Shown here in pieces: positions 1 through 9,400 of a stretch of DNA of 64,000 bases. Location of the stretch: contig JAAYUD010000088.1 of assembly GCA_012517855.1 (NCBI GenBank), forward strand, positions 62,001-126,000. Reading direction: 5' to 3'. The translations under genes were made by a program, and so were the position numbers. The DNA is from Bacteroidales bacterium. GTDB lineage: Bacteria > Bacteroidota > Bacteroidia > Bacteroidales > Bacteroidaceae. Under the pieces are notes generated by a model that had not been told where the DNA came from, searched no databases, and saw only the letters and a list, made by a program, of their open reading frames with translations. Within the stretch, counting starts at the first letter, position 1. The number at the start of each line of letters is the position of its first letter.

Positions 1-2
1 GG

Positions 3-1331
3 CAAGCTTTTTATACTGAACGCCAAAAGGAATATCTTGATATAAAAGATATCTGTAGCACTACTGAAATGTATACGAATTTGCTCGCAATCAATGATAT
101 TTGGAATATTATTTTGTGGCTACGGGTAACTGATCGGTGGGGAGATGTTCCATATAAAGATGCTAATGGCCATTATGCCACTGCGACTGCTTCTCCAATA
201 GCATATAATTCTCAAAAAGATATTTATATTGATATGATGAGTCGTTTGGATAAAGCAGCTTCATCTATAACAACGGCTTCATCTCAATTTGATCTGGGAA
301 CGGAAGATCTAGTTTACGGAGGTAATAGTAATATTGACAAATGGAAAAAATTAGCTTATTCGGTTATGCTTCGTATGGCAATTCGCATTGCGAATGTTGA
401 TCCCGTAGATGCTAAAAATTATGCTGCTAAGGCTGTTTCAGGAGGTGTAATGGCTAGTATTGATGATGATGCAAGAATTAAATGTGATGTGTCTCGCTGG
501 GAAGATTATTACGATCGTTTATCTGGAGATTGGGCTAATACAACTACTGATAAAGAATTTATGGAATTTATGGCTGGAACTAAAACAGGTTATGTAACCA
601 ATGCCGTAGATCCTCGCCGTTCAATGTGGTTCTCTTCTGGCACTAAAGGCTATGTTGGTTTCCCAAATGGTATTACTGCCTCTAGTCCCTCTTATACTGG
701 ATTTTTGTGGTCAGATTATGCTGAAATTAATGAACATAACACAAAAGGGTTCTTCTATTATAATCGCGACGACATCTCTAATAGTCATTTATCATATCCA
801 ATCATGGACTATTCTGAAGTCTGCTTTTTGAAAGCTGAGGCTGCTCTTCGGGGATACATTGGAGGGAATGCCGAAGATTATTACAAAAACGGGATAACTG
901 CTTCTGTAAATAGTGTTGCTAAAGTATCTGGTGTTAGTGATCTGCAGGATGCTGATATAACAAATTATATTAACAGTTTGCCACCTTTCACTGGTAATAA
1001 TGAAGCAAAATTACGTCTTATTTGTATTCAAGAATGGATTGCTCTTTATCCGAATGCACAAGAGGGATGGAGTCTTCTTAGAAGGTCAGGGTATCCTGAA
1101 AACCTTACTTGTCCAACTGCTAGCTCTAGCGCTTTGGTAAATGATGGAAATTGGATACAACGCATTGCTTATCCAAATAACGAATATGAGAATAACAATA
1201 AGAATATACCCTCTAATTTTCAAAGTAGCTCCTCAAACTATGCAAAACGTGAACAATACGGTGTATGGTGGTCGCTCGCAGGTGATGGTAAAACCTATGC
1301 AAAGGGAACAACTCCTGCCAATAACTTCTAG
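3..1331 (+). CDS. SusD/RagB-like nutrient-binding lipoprotein, 5' truncated by the window edge
   Basis: The reading frame is open from base 3, so the gene starts outside the window and only about 442 C-terminal residues are visible. The internal ATG at 69 is not the real start. The alpha-helical stretch with KWKKLAYSVMLRMAIRIA followed by DAKNYAAKAV, and the C-terminal LIYPN/NEYENN-type segment, look like the SusD-like family that pairs with a TonB-dependent SusC porin at the outer membrane and binds glycans or peptides. The signal peptide and lipobox must lie upstream. A strong hairpin terminator follows the stop codon, so this gene ends its operon and is separate from the glucan locus that begins at 2929. 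The substrate cannot be guessed from this fragment. Confidence 0.9.
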   Translation, partial: QAFYTERQKEYLDIKDICSTTEMYTNLLAINDIWNIILWLRVTDRWGDVPYKDANGHYATATASPIAYNSQKDIYIDMMSRLDKAASSITTASSQFDLGTEDLVYGGNSNIDKWKKLAYSVMLRMAIRIANVDPVDAKNYAAKAVSGGVMASIDDDARIKCDVSRWEDYYDRLSGDWANTTTDKEFMEFMAGTKTGYVTNAVDPRRSMWFSSGTKGYVGFPNGITASSPSYTGFLWSDYAEINEHNTKGFFYYNRDDISNSHLSYPIMDYSEVCFLKAEAALRGYIGGNAEDYYKNGITASVNSVAKVSGVSDLQDADITNYINSLPPFTGNNEAKLRLICIQEWIALYPNAQEGWSLLRRSGYPENLTCPTASSSALVNDGNWIQRIAYPNNEYENNNKNIPSNFQSSSSNYAKREQYGVWWSLAGDGKTYAKGTTPANNF

Positions 1332-1362
1332 AAGTTTTAAAATTTAATAGTAAAATTAATTG

Positions 1363-1398
1363 GGAAGCGTATCTTTAACGGATACGCTTCCTTTTTAT
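1363..1398 (+). terminator. Rho-independent terminator of the SusD-like gene
   Basis: GGAAGCGTATC (1363-1373) pairs perfectly with GATACGCTTCC (1381-1391) around a 7-base loop and is followed by TTTTT. It lies 31 bases after the stop codon at 1331. Confidence 0.9.
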
Positions 1399-1410
1399 AT
1401 AATGGTAAAA

Positions 1411-1660
1411 AAACAGACGTATGTCACCGCCGTAACTAACGCATGTTACTGCGGTAACTAACGGAAGTTATCCTGACAACTAACGTTAGTTTCTCCAACA
1501 ACATCCGTTAGTTACCGCTGCGACATACGGTTGATTTTTTGCAAGGCAAGACAAGTCACAGCCGCCGTTGTCGTATGTTAGTTTTTTCGGTGACGTCCTT
1601 ATGTTTTCGGAAAAACTAACATACGACAACATTTTTAGGAGCATATGTCGTTTTGGAAGG
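1411..1660. repeat. Dispersed repeat block A, copy 1 (nested inverted repeats)
   Basis: This non-coding block has two palindromic parts. In 1418-1530, CGTATGTC...GTAACTAACG is mirrored by CGTTAGTTAC...GACATACG, with further GTAACTAACG copies inside. In 1567-1630 a perfect 20-bp inverted repeat (GTTGTCGTATGTTAG... at 1567-1586 against 1611-1630) encloses TCGGTGACGTCCTTATG. A shorter version is at 43836-43990 and an inverted fragment at 29483-29570. I do not recognise a named element family and see no transposase. Confidence 0.8.
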
Positions 1661-1959
1661 ATAAAGACAATACGGATTTATTGAAGTCGCCGGTTGTTAC
1701 TGATACTTAAAGATACCTAGTGTAGATATGTAAAACCTCGTTTTTTCTATTTTAGTTACGAAAACGTTTCTGTCACCGTTACTGGTTGTATATCAGACAC
1801 ATACGTGCATACGACGCAAAAAATGGGACACGAAAAGCATGTCTTCTCAGTGAGAATCAATGCGTTATGATTTCTCTCGAATTCGCCCTGATAATGGGCG
1901 ATACAAGGGGGTGATGAAAGTGGCGTGCGAGAATTCTTTTTCTAGCCTCGTTTTCAGAA

Positions 1960-2290
1960 GTGAATATGGAGAGCAATACTGATACTATTTTAACCATACC
2001 GAAGTGATACTTTTCAATGTGGGGAATTGATGCTGTGTTTCCCAAAAATGATAACGACGAACATAAAAATTCATAAGGACGAAACTAAAAGTTTGTAACT
2101 AGAAACATTTAGTTTCGTCCTTATGAATTTCTCGTTGTCTATCAACAAATTACATCCAATGCGTCTATGTTGTGGCTCTAATTCGAGTTACATTCGAGCG
2201 ATGGAACAATAGCAAAAATAGTGCTCTACAATGGTCTGTGGCTTATGTTATGATAAGAAAGTATCAGAATATCGGAGAATGTTCACTTTG
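1960..2290. repeat. Dispersed repeat blocks B, C and D, copy 1
   Basis: Block B (about 1960-2046, containing ACTGATACTATTTTAACCAT), block C (2047-2155, a long hairpin) and block D (about 2203-2290, containing GATAAGAAAGTATCAGAAT) recur in the same order at 44375-44705. Block C has 23-bp arms at 2067-2089 and 2108-2130 that match perfectly around an 18-base loop. No protein-coding signal is convincing here. Confidence 0.8.
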
Positions 2291-2440
2291 AGATCTGTTA
2301 TGAAAAATGATTGTATTCAAAGCATTTTATCGCTGTATCCTTCTGCTGAAATGAGGTAAATACTTCAATTATTTACATGGAAATAAGACAACATATATGC
2401 GGCTATTCATCGATTCTTTTTTTCTGAAATACAACTCTAT

Positions 2441-2660
2441 TTTTCAACCTTTGTCACTTCAGTATGACACCATTACGCGCTATAATACAGCATGTTAATG
2501 ATGCACCACATACAACGCCAGCGAAAAGAGGTGTCAAAATCAAGCCTGTAACACATTGCAGGAACGTTATTTCCGGTAGGGGTCTATTTAGACTCGGTCT
2601 AAACGCACTCTTACAGATAGCTGATTGCCCGATTTGTGCATAACGAATGTGCAGCATCCG
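2441..2660. repeat. Dispersed repeat block E, copy 1
   Basis: About 215 bases, beginning TTTTCAACCTTTG and containing TATGACACCATTACGCGCTA, are recognisably similar to 44030-44240 (roughly 70% by eye). In copy 1 the block follows block D; in copy 2 it precedes block B. Both copies keep a minus-strand frame whose translations share GASLT.C.IARNGVI, so a decayed short gene or a constrained structure are both possible. Confidence 0.75.
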
Positions 2661-2893
2661 TTTTTTGAGAAGCACTTCATTTATAACAATTATTTTTACA
2701 TCTATCTCCTATATTTTACGGATGGACCTTTCTACTTCAGAAGGTAAGTTCACTATGATTCATCAAAGATTTATCATCGTTTGCGACAGCTTTATCAGAA
2801 CATCCCTATAACACAAGTCATAAGTTGTATTTCTAGAATTCAGTCTACCTTTTCATTTTTTCTTAATTTAGTGCTTTTGTCAGATTTAATTTT

Positions 2894-2901
2894 TATCTTT
2901 G
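2894..2901 (+). promoter_or_regulatory. Bacteroides -7 box for the lipoprotein gene
   Basis: TATCTTTG fits TAnnTTTG and predicts a transcript start near 2908, 21 bases before the ATG at 2929. It rules out an upstream in-frame start at 2899, which would overlap the box. No TTTG lies at the ideal 19-base spacing; the nearest is at 2876-2879. Confidence 0.55.
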
Positions 2902-2928
2902 TCCTTATTGACAAATTATATAGAAAAT

Positions 2929-3354
2929 ATGAAAAAGAATCTTTTATTACTACTATTCCTCTGTTGTTCTGCAATATTTACCTCGTGCGTAAACAATGAC
3001 AATTTTGATGAGACCAAAGCTATAATAGGAAATTGGGAAGGTATAGGAAAGAACACGATGGGATGCGAATTTGTGGAAGACATTAGCTATGGACAAGGAT
3101 ATGTGATGACGAGCAAAGATGGCGGTAATATAGACGATATTATCTTAAATTACTGCAGCAGTACGTGGGAATTTAATGAAGACACACACATCGACTATAT
3201 CGTCAATACACAAAATAGTTCAATAAAATTTTTATTGTATAATGTAGACCCGAAAACAAAGATAACATATAATCAAGACGTCGTCACAGTGAAGTACTAT
3301 TTCGAAGACTATAACCATTTGGTCATCGATGGTGCCGAATTTGAACGACAGTAA
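2929..3354 (+). CDS. Small lipocalin-like lipoprotein
   Basis: The 141-residue product starts MKKNLLLLLFLCCSA and has a lipobox ending FTSC, so it should be exported and lipidated. The mature part (IIGNWEGIG..., STWEF..., later YYFEDYNHLVIDG) has the short beta-strand pattern and the G-x-W start typical of lipocalin-like lipoproteins of Bacteroidales; this is a resemblance, not a firm assignment. It is separated by 12 bases from the sensor-regulator gene at 3367 and is probably co-transcribed with it from the -7 box at 2894. Its role is unknown; a ligand-sensing or surface function next to a glycan sensor is only inference. Confidence 0.8.
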   Translation: MKKNLLLLLFLCCSAIFTSCVNNDNFDETKAIIGNWEGIGKNTMGCEFVEDISYGQGYVMTSKDGGNIDDIILNYCSSTWEFNEDTHIDYIVNTQNSSIKFLLYNVDPKTKITYNQDVVTVKYYFEDYNHLVIDGAEFERQ

Positions 3355-3366
3355 AAACACTAAAAA

Positions 3367-6231
3367 ATGAACCTTAAGTCATATATTCTCGTATTACTAT
3401 TATTCTTTCCGATAGCAGGATTTGCCGGCGATTGGAATGATTATATTATAAATTACAACAAAAGTTTATATGGTAATGGTTCACAAACATGGCAAATAAA
3501 ATCATTCAATAACCGTTGGATGTTTTTTGGTAACCAAAATGGACTCGTCCAATTCAGTGGTTCGTCCTGGGCACTATATCCTTTGCATAATGGCACCTGC
3601 CTACGTTCAATCTGTTTTTCGCAGAATAGGCAACGTATTTATGTTGGAGGCATCAATGAGTTTGGGTATTTTGCCCCCGGCAAAAATGGGAAATTGGTAT
3701 ACACTTGCCTTTCAGATCTGATGCATGGCAAACAGAATTTGATTGGCAACATTTGGAATATCTTCGAAAACGAAAATGAACTTTATGTAGTAGGAGATGG
3801 CCTAATACTGAAATATGTTGCAGGAAAGTTTTCTTACATAAATGCAAAGGCAAAAATAGACTGTTCGGGCATATCAAATGTAGTACTCTATTTAGGCACG
3901 ATACACGGTATCTGCATATTGGCAGGGAATAGTGTACTACCCCTGCAGGGGGCTTCAATCCTGCAAAACAAACGCATCCGAAGCATTCTACCCTATGGCA
4001 ATAAGATTCTCGTCGTAACAGCATTCGATGGTGTATACTGCTACGATGGGCAACGAGTATATCCCTTTATGACCGGCATGGAATCGTTTCTGAAACAAAA
4101 TGAGATTTTCTGTGCTGCAATATCGGGAAAGAATTTTGCAGCGGGAAGTATTCGCAACGGTATCGCGGTTGTGGATTTACAGACACATCAAATAAAATAC
4201 TTCAATGAGATGAGTGGTATGCAAAACAATACCGTATTATCGGCTGCATTTGATACCTCAGGAAATCTGTGGGCAGGGCTCGATAGCGGAGGTTTAGACT
4301 ATATATTGCTTAATTCTCCATTCACAAACCTTTATTCTTATCCCCACTCTTACGGTACAGGATATACAGCTTTGCTCTCGGACGACTTGTTATATTTAGG
4401 GACGAATAGAGGACTCTTTTTCATGCCTTTCAATACAAACATCAACGGAAAGCTACCCGACATGACAGCTATAAAAGGAGCTGGAGGACAAGTTTGGGGA
4501 CTCAACAAAATAGGAAGTGATATATTCTGCAGTCATGACAGAGGATTATATCTATTACGCAAGACATCAATGCAACGCATCGGCTACATTACAGGTGTGT
4601 GGAATTGTCAACAGTCGATAGGCGATCCTAATAAAATATTGGTCGGAGTATACGACGGTATGTTTGTTTTGGAAAGAAAAGGAAGTTCGTGGAATGTATT
4701 AAGTAAGATTTCAGGTATCAATGAAAGCTGTCGATGGTTTGCACAAGAAGACGTGCAAACGGTGTGGGTTTCAAATGGTAGCAAATTATCATGTTACACT
4801 CTGGACAAACAGTTAACGCACGTTATAAAAACCCAGAGCTTGGATTTGCACCACTTTTTACAAGTCAATAAAGGTTCTAAAGTCTTTCGAATAGACGGAC
4901 ATATCGTAGTTACAACTCCCAAGGGAGAATTTTATTACAATAGACGCCATAAACAATTGAGTTATATGGACCTGATTAAAAAGGATAAAAAAGAAAATAT
5001 ATCCGCTACTACTAAATTCAAGAATTCAGTCATCAGTTTATCACCAGATAAAATAAGTATTTACGATACCTCTTTGAAAAAAGAGACAAACTATTTTTTT
5101 GGCACACCTTCTATACAGCTAGTATCGGATGCTGAAACAATAATCCCGGTATCAGAATCTTCGATAATCATTCCAAACGATAATGGATTTGCACTCTTCA
5201 ACTCACCTCAACGGAAAGACATCAGCAACTACAAACAAATACTCCATATTCGAAATGTATATATCACTTATCCTAAAGAAGCATTAATCTATACCGATAA
5301 CTTTTTATCGAAGAAGGATACTCCCAAGATATCTTACAGCCACAATTCTATTCGATTTGAATATGGCATCACATTATTCACAAACATTCAAGGCGTAGTT
5401 TACCAATATCGTTTGAATCAAGAAGACTGGTCTGGTTATACCTATTCCAGAATTAAAGAATACAGCAATCTGCATGAAGGGAAATATACTTTTGAAGTAA
5501 AAGCGACACTGCCAAATGGCGTAATCCTATCATACGACAGCTTTAGTTTTCAAGTACTACCACCATGGTATCGTACAGGCTGGGCCTATTTCATCTACTT
5601 AATATTATTTGCATTGCTACTGCGCTACATTTATTTATGGGATGACACGCGTGTAAAACGCAAGAAGCAACAAGCTATAAAAGAGAAAGATCATCAAATA
5701 AAAACGATGGAGAGAGAGTATGAAGAAGAGAAAGCCCAGAAAGAGCGCCAAATTATTCAGCTCGAGAAGGATAAGCTGGAGTATGAATTAAAACATAAAA
5801 GCCAGGAGATGGCAAATTTAATGATAAACTTTGTCAGAAAAAACGAAATACTCACAGAGATAAGATCCGACCTCTTTAAAGTTTTAGGTGTGCTGAAAGG
5901 CGAAAGTGCAAAAGAATCGAAGCAGATGTTGATACTCGTTCGCAACAAAATCGAATCGAATATTCAAGGTGATGAAGTATTGAAAAAGATAGAAGATCAA
6001 TTTGATGTGGTACATAATAATTTCATGAAAAGATTGCGAGAAACGCATCCGGATCTCTCAAATAATGAACGAATGATGTGCGCCTACTTAAAAATGAATC
6101 TTTCGACCAAAGAAATTGCACCTCTACTTAATATCTCGATACGTGGCGTAGAAACCATACGCTATCGCTTAAGAAAAAAATTTGGATTAGAACGCGAAGA
6201 CAGCTTAACCGAGTATCTAAATAATCTATAA
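3367..6231 (+). CDS. Membrane-bound one-component sensor-regulator (Reg_prop/Y_Y_Y, LuxR-type HTH)
   Basis: The 954-residue protein has a signal-like N-terminus (MNLKSYILVLLLFFPIAGFA), a long repeat-rich periplasmic region of beta-propeller (Reg_prop) type to about residue 640, a Y_Y_Y domain at about 655-725 (VYQYRLNQEDWSGY), one membrane helix at about 738-758, a charged coiled coil at about 765-830 and a C-terminal helix-turn-helix at about 896-954 (LSTKEIAPLLNISIRGVETIRYRLRKKFG). The architecture is that of a hybrid two-component sensor without the kinase and receiver domains, so a glycan signal would pass directly to DNA. It sits directly upstream of the SusC gene, whose promoter region carries repeated CGTATTA motifs, and is most likely the activator of this locus. 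Confidence 0.9.
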   Translation: MNLKSYILVLLLFFPIAGFAGDWNDYIINYNKSLYGNGSQTWQIKSFNNRWMFFGNQNGLVQFSGSSWALYPLHNGTCLRSICFSQNRQRIYVGGINEFGYFAPGKNGKLVYTCLSDLMHGKQNLIGNIWNIFENENELYVVGDGLILKYVAGKFSYINAKAKIDCSGISNVVLYLGTIHGICILAGNSVLPLQGASILQNKRIRSILPYGNKILVVTAFDGVYCYDGQRVYPFMTGMESFLKQNEIFCAAISGKNFAAGSIRNGIAVVDLQTHQIKYFNEMSGMQNNTVLSAAFDTSGNLWAGLDSGGLDYILLNSPFTNLYSYPHSYGTGYTALLSDDLLYLGTNRGLFFMPFNTNINGKLPDMTAIKGAGGQVWGLNKIGSDIFCSHDRGLYLLRKTSMQRIGYITGVWNCQQSIGDPNKILVGVYDGMFVLERKGSSWNVLSKISGINESCRWFAQEDVQTVWVSNGSKLSCYTLDKQLTHVIKTQSLDLHHFLQVNKGSKVFRIDGHIVVTTPKGEFYYNRRHKQLSYMDLIKKDKKENISATTKFKNSVISLSPDKISIYDTSLKKETNYFFGTPSIQLVSDAETIIPVSESSIIIPNDNGFALFNSPQRKDISNYKQILHIRNVYITYPKEALIYTDNFLSKKDTPKISYSHNSIRFEYGITLFTNIQGVVYQYRLNQEDWSGYTYSRIKEYSNLHEGKYTFEVKATLPNGVILSYDSFSFQVLPPWYRTGWAYFIYLILFALLLRYIYLWDDTRVKRKKQQAIKEKDHQIKTMEREYEEEKAQKERQIIQLEKDKLEYELKHKSQEMANLMINFVRKNEILTEIRSDLFKVLGVLKGESAKESKQMLILVRNKIESNIQGDEVLKKIEDQFDVVHNNFMKRLRETHPDLSNNERMMCAYLKMNLSTKEIAPLLNISIRGVETIRYRLRKKFGLEREDSLTEYLNNL

Positions 6232-6284
6232 CACGCATTCTTCGTATTTTAGTAAAATTAATCTTTTCATTTTCTATTGTTGTG

Positions 6285-6368
6285 CGTATTATTATTAGCC
6301 TATAAAACAGCGTATTAATAATTAATGACGTAATATAGACGTATTAAAAAAATGCAATTGACGTATTA
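6285..6368 (+). promoter_or_regulatory. CGTATTA direct repeats upstream of susC, candidate operator
   Basis: CGTATT(A) occurs at 6285, 6311, 6340 and 6362, with a variant CGTAATA at 6329. The last two are in the longer shared context GACGTATTAAAAAA and start exactly 22 bp apart. They end about 40 bp upstream of the -7 box at 6409, where an activator would be expected to bind. The neighbouring LuxR-type regulator is the natural candidate; this is inference. Confidence 0.5.
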
Positions 6369-6386
6369 AAAAAGTCTTAATTATAG

Positions 6387-6416
6387 TTTTATAAAGTTCA
6401 GTAATTAATATGTTTG
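6387..6416 (+). promoter_or_regulatory. Promoter of the susC operon
   Basis: TATGTTTG (6409-6416) fits the -7 consensus TAnnTTTG. The -33 position is weak (TTTT at 6387-6390, 18-base spacing), as expected for an activator-dependent promoter. The predicted start near 6423 gives a leader of about 44 bases before the ATG at 6467. Confidence 0.6.
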
Positions 6417-6466
6417 CATTGTCCAAAGAGGGACAAGAACGTTAATCTTAAAATTTAATAGAACAC

Positions 6467-9400
6467 ATGAAGAAGATTATTTCAATTCTATTTTTGTTAG
6501 GAATGTACTTATCAACATTCGGACAAAATGTACTGATAGAAGGTACAGTAAATGACGGTTCGACTAATGAGCCATTAATCGGCGTAAATGTGGTAGTAAA
6601 AGGGAATGCCAATATTGGCACTGCTACAGATATGAATGGTTCTTTCAAGCTCAAAGCGCCTGCAAAATCCACATTAATTTTCACCTATGTAGGCTACCTT
6701 ACGAAAGAGGTGCAAGCCACCAAAGGTAAAATGAAGATTATGATGACAGAAGATTCAAAATCACTGAACGAAGTTGTCGTAATCGGTTATGGAATTCAGA
6801 AAAAGAGTGTTGTTACGGCTGCTATCAGCAAAGTAACATCAGATGAGTTGAACGCAGCAAAGCCTTCCCGAATTGAGGATGTACTAAAAGGTAAGATTTC
6901 TGGTGTACAAATAACTCAAAGTTCAGGGCAACCGGGTTCAGACTCAAAAGTACGTATCCGTGGTATCGGTACTATTAATAATAGTGAACCTCTCTATGTT
7001 GTCGACGGGATGCCTGTAGATGGGGGAATAAATTATCTAAACCCGAGTGATGTCGCTTCTGTCGAAATTTTAAAAGATGCTGCATCAGCAGCCATTTATG
7101 GTACACGTGGTGCTAACGGCGTTATCCTTGTCACAACCAAATCCGGTTCTAAAGGAAAAGCTACAGTCAGCTACAACGTTTCTTATGGCTGGCAGAATCC
7201 TTGGACTCATAAATCAGTATTAGATGCAAAAGAGTACATGGTAATCATGAACGAAGAAAGTCTCAATGACGGTGGCAGTGCAATCTACAGCAATAAGCAA
7301 ATAGCCGAAGCTGGAAAAGGTACCGATTGGCAAAAAGAGACTTTTTACAAAAATGCTCCCGTACAAGATCATCAATTAAGCATTAACGGAGGTACGGATA
7401 AAATGCAATATTATTTATCGTTCGGCTATTTCAAACAAGATGGTATTGTAGGTGGCAATCACGGTAAATCGAACTATGAACGCTATAGTTTGAGAACCAA
7501 TTCAAATTATACCGTATTTGAAACTAAAGAACGCAACTTCCTTAATAAATTGGATGTAGGTGTTAATGTGGCTTACTCAAGAGTAAATAGCACCGGTGTC
7601 GAAACCAATTCCGAATATGGTTCAGTTTTGGGTAGTGCTTTAGCTTTTTCGCCATTAGTATCCGTTTATGCAAACAAGGCAGATGCAGCAACAATACTAG
7701 CCGCACATCCTTATGCAGTACAAGATTCTCGTGGTGTATTCTCTCTTCCGCCAGATGGCTTTCAAGAGATTGCCAATCCATTAGGCATGCTCAATCAACC
7801 TTCATCCGGGAAAAACAATTCGGATAAATTTGTTGGAACATTTTATGCCAAACTCGATTTACTGCCAGGATTGTCCTTCAAAAGCAGTTATGGATTCGAT
7901 CTAGCTTTCTGGGGATATGACACTTACACCATGCCCTACTATTTGGCATCACAAGGTAAATATCAAGATTATAGCACAGTTCAAAGCGAAATGAATCGTG
8001 GTTATAAGTGGCAAGTTGAAAATGTTTTGACCTACAACAAAAGGTTTTTAGATAAACATAACCTGACAGTTGTATTGGGTCAATCAGCACAAAGATATAC
8101 TTATCGTAACTTAGGTGGTAACGATCGTGATCTATTAGAGACTGATCCGATGAAAGCAAACATCAATTCATGTATTGCAGACGAAAAATTATCAGTTCTT
8201 TGGGGTGGTACAGGAGGTTATAATAATGCCTCTTTAGCTTCATACTTCGGACGAGTTGACTACAACTTCGATGAACGCTACATGGTACAGTTAACAGTAC
8301 GTCGAGATGGTTCTTCTCATTTCGGTCCAAGTCATAAATGGGCTACTTTCCCAGCTGTATCTATCGGTTGGAATGTATTGAATGAACCATATCTGAAAAA
8401 TCATCCTGATTGGTTCAACGCATTAAAAGTGCGGGCAAGCTGGGGTAAGAACGGTAACGAAGCCATCGGAAACTTCACTTATGCCTCATTAATGAGCGGT
8501 GGTCAAAATTACTATTTCGGAGGAGGCTATTCCGTTAATACAGCCGATCCTTCAAAAGTTGGAGAAACGGGAGGTAGTATGCAATATGGATCTTCTCCTG
8601 GAGCTTTGGCCAACAAAGATGTAAAATGGGAGGAATCAGAACAAATAGACTTAGGTTTTGACGCTTCATTCTTCAACAATGCCTTAACATTCAGCACCGA
8701 TTATTACAAGAAAAAGACCAACGGTATGCTGATGACAGTACAAATACCAAGTTATGTAGGACAAAGTGCTCCTACCGGCAATGTAGGCAAGATGCAAAAC
8801 TGGGGCCTTGAATTTGAATTAGGCTGGAAAAGTCATATCAAGGATTTGAACTATAGCATTAAAGGTAACGCATCCTATTTGCACAACAAACTTATTCACC
8901 TAGGTACAGCATCGGGTAGTGCTATTTATGAATCAGCGGGAGCCAGTGGTGTTGGCGATATTGTAAAAGGACAAGATGGTATGGTTTGGCCGTTCTTTTA
9001 TGGCTACAAGACCAATGGAATATTCCAAAACGCCAACGAAGTGTCAAGCTATGTCAATAGCAAAGGAGAGATGCTTCAACCAGAAGCTAAACCGGGCGAT
9101 GTTCGCTTTGTAGATGTAACTAAAGACGGAACAATCGATTCTAACGACCGTGTAAAAATTGGCAAAGGTATGCCCGATTGGACCTATGGTTTTACAATTA
9201 CAGCTGATTGGAAAGGTTTCGACGTAAATTTGCTTTTCCAAGGCACAGTAGGCAACGATATTTTTGACTTTTCACAGCGCGGTGATATTCCACGTATGAA
9301 TCGTCCTACATGGATTCTTGACCGCTGGCATGGCGAAGGAACATCTAATTCAATTCCTCGTATGACATCTGCCAACCCTAATAAGAACTGGCGTTGTTCT

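Noticed and set aside
1857-2045. 62-codon minus-strand frame in the repeat region
   Set aside because: It has no promoter or family resemblance and falls within repeat block B.
1411-2660. CRISPR array or insertion sequence in the repeat region
   Set aside because: The repeats are not evenly spaced with unique spacers, and there is no cas or transposase gene; they are palindromic dispersed blocks.
3653-4024. 123-codon minus-strand frame inside the sensor-regulator gene
   Set aside because: It is antisense to a well-supported gene and shows no recognisable domain.
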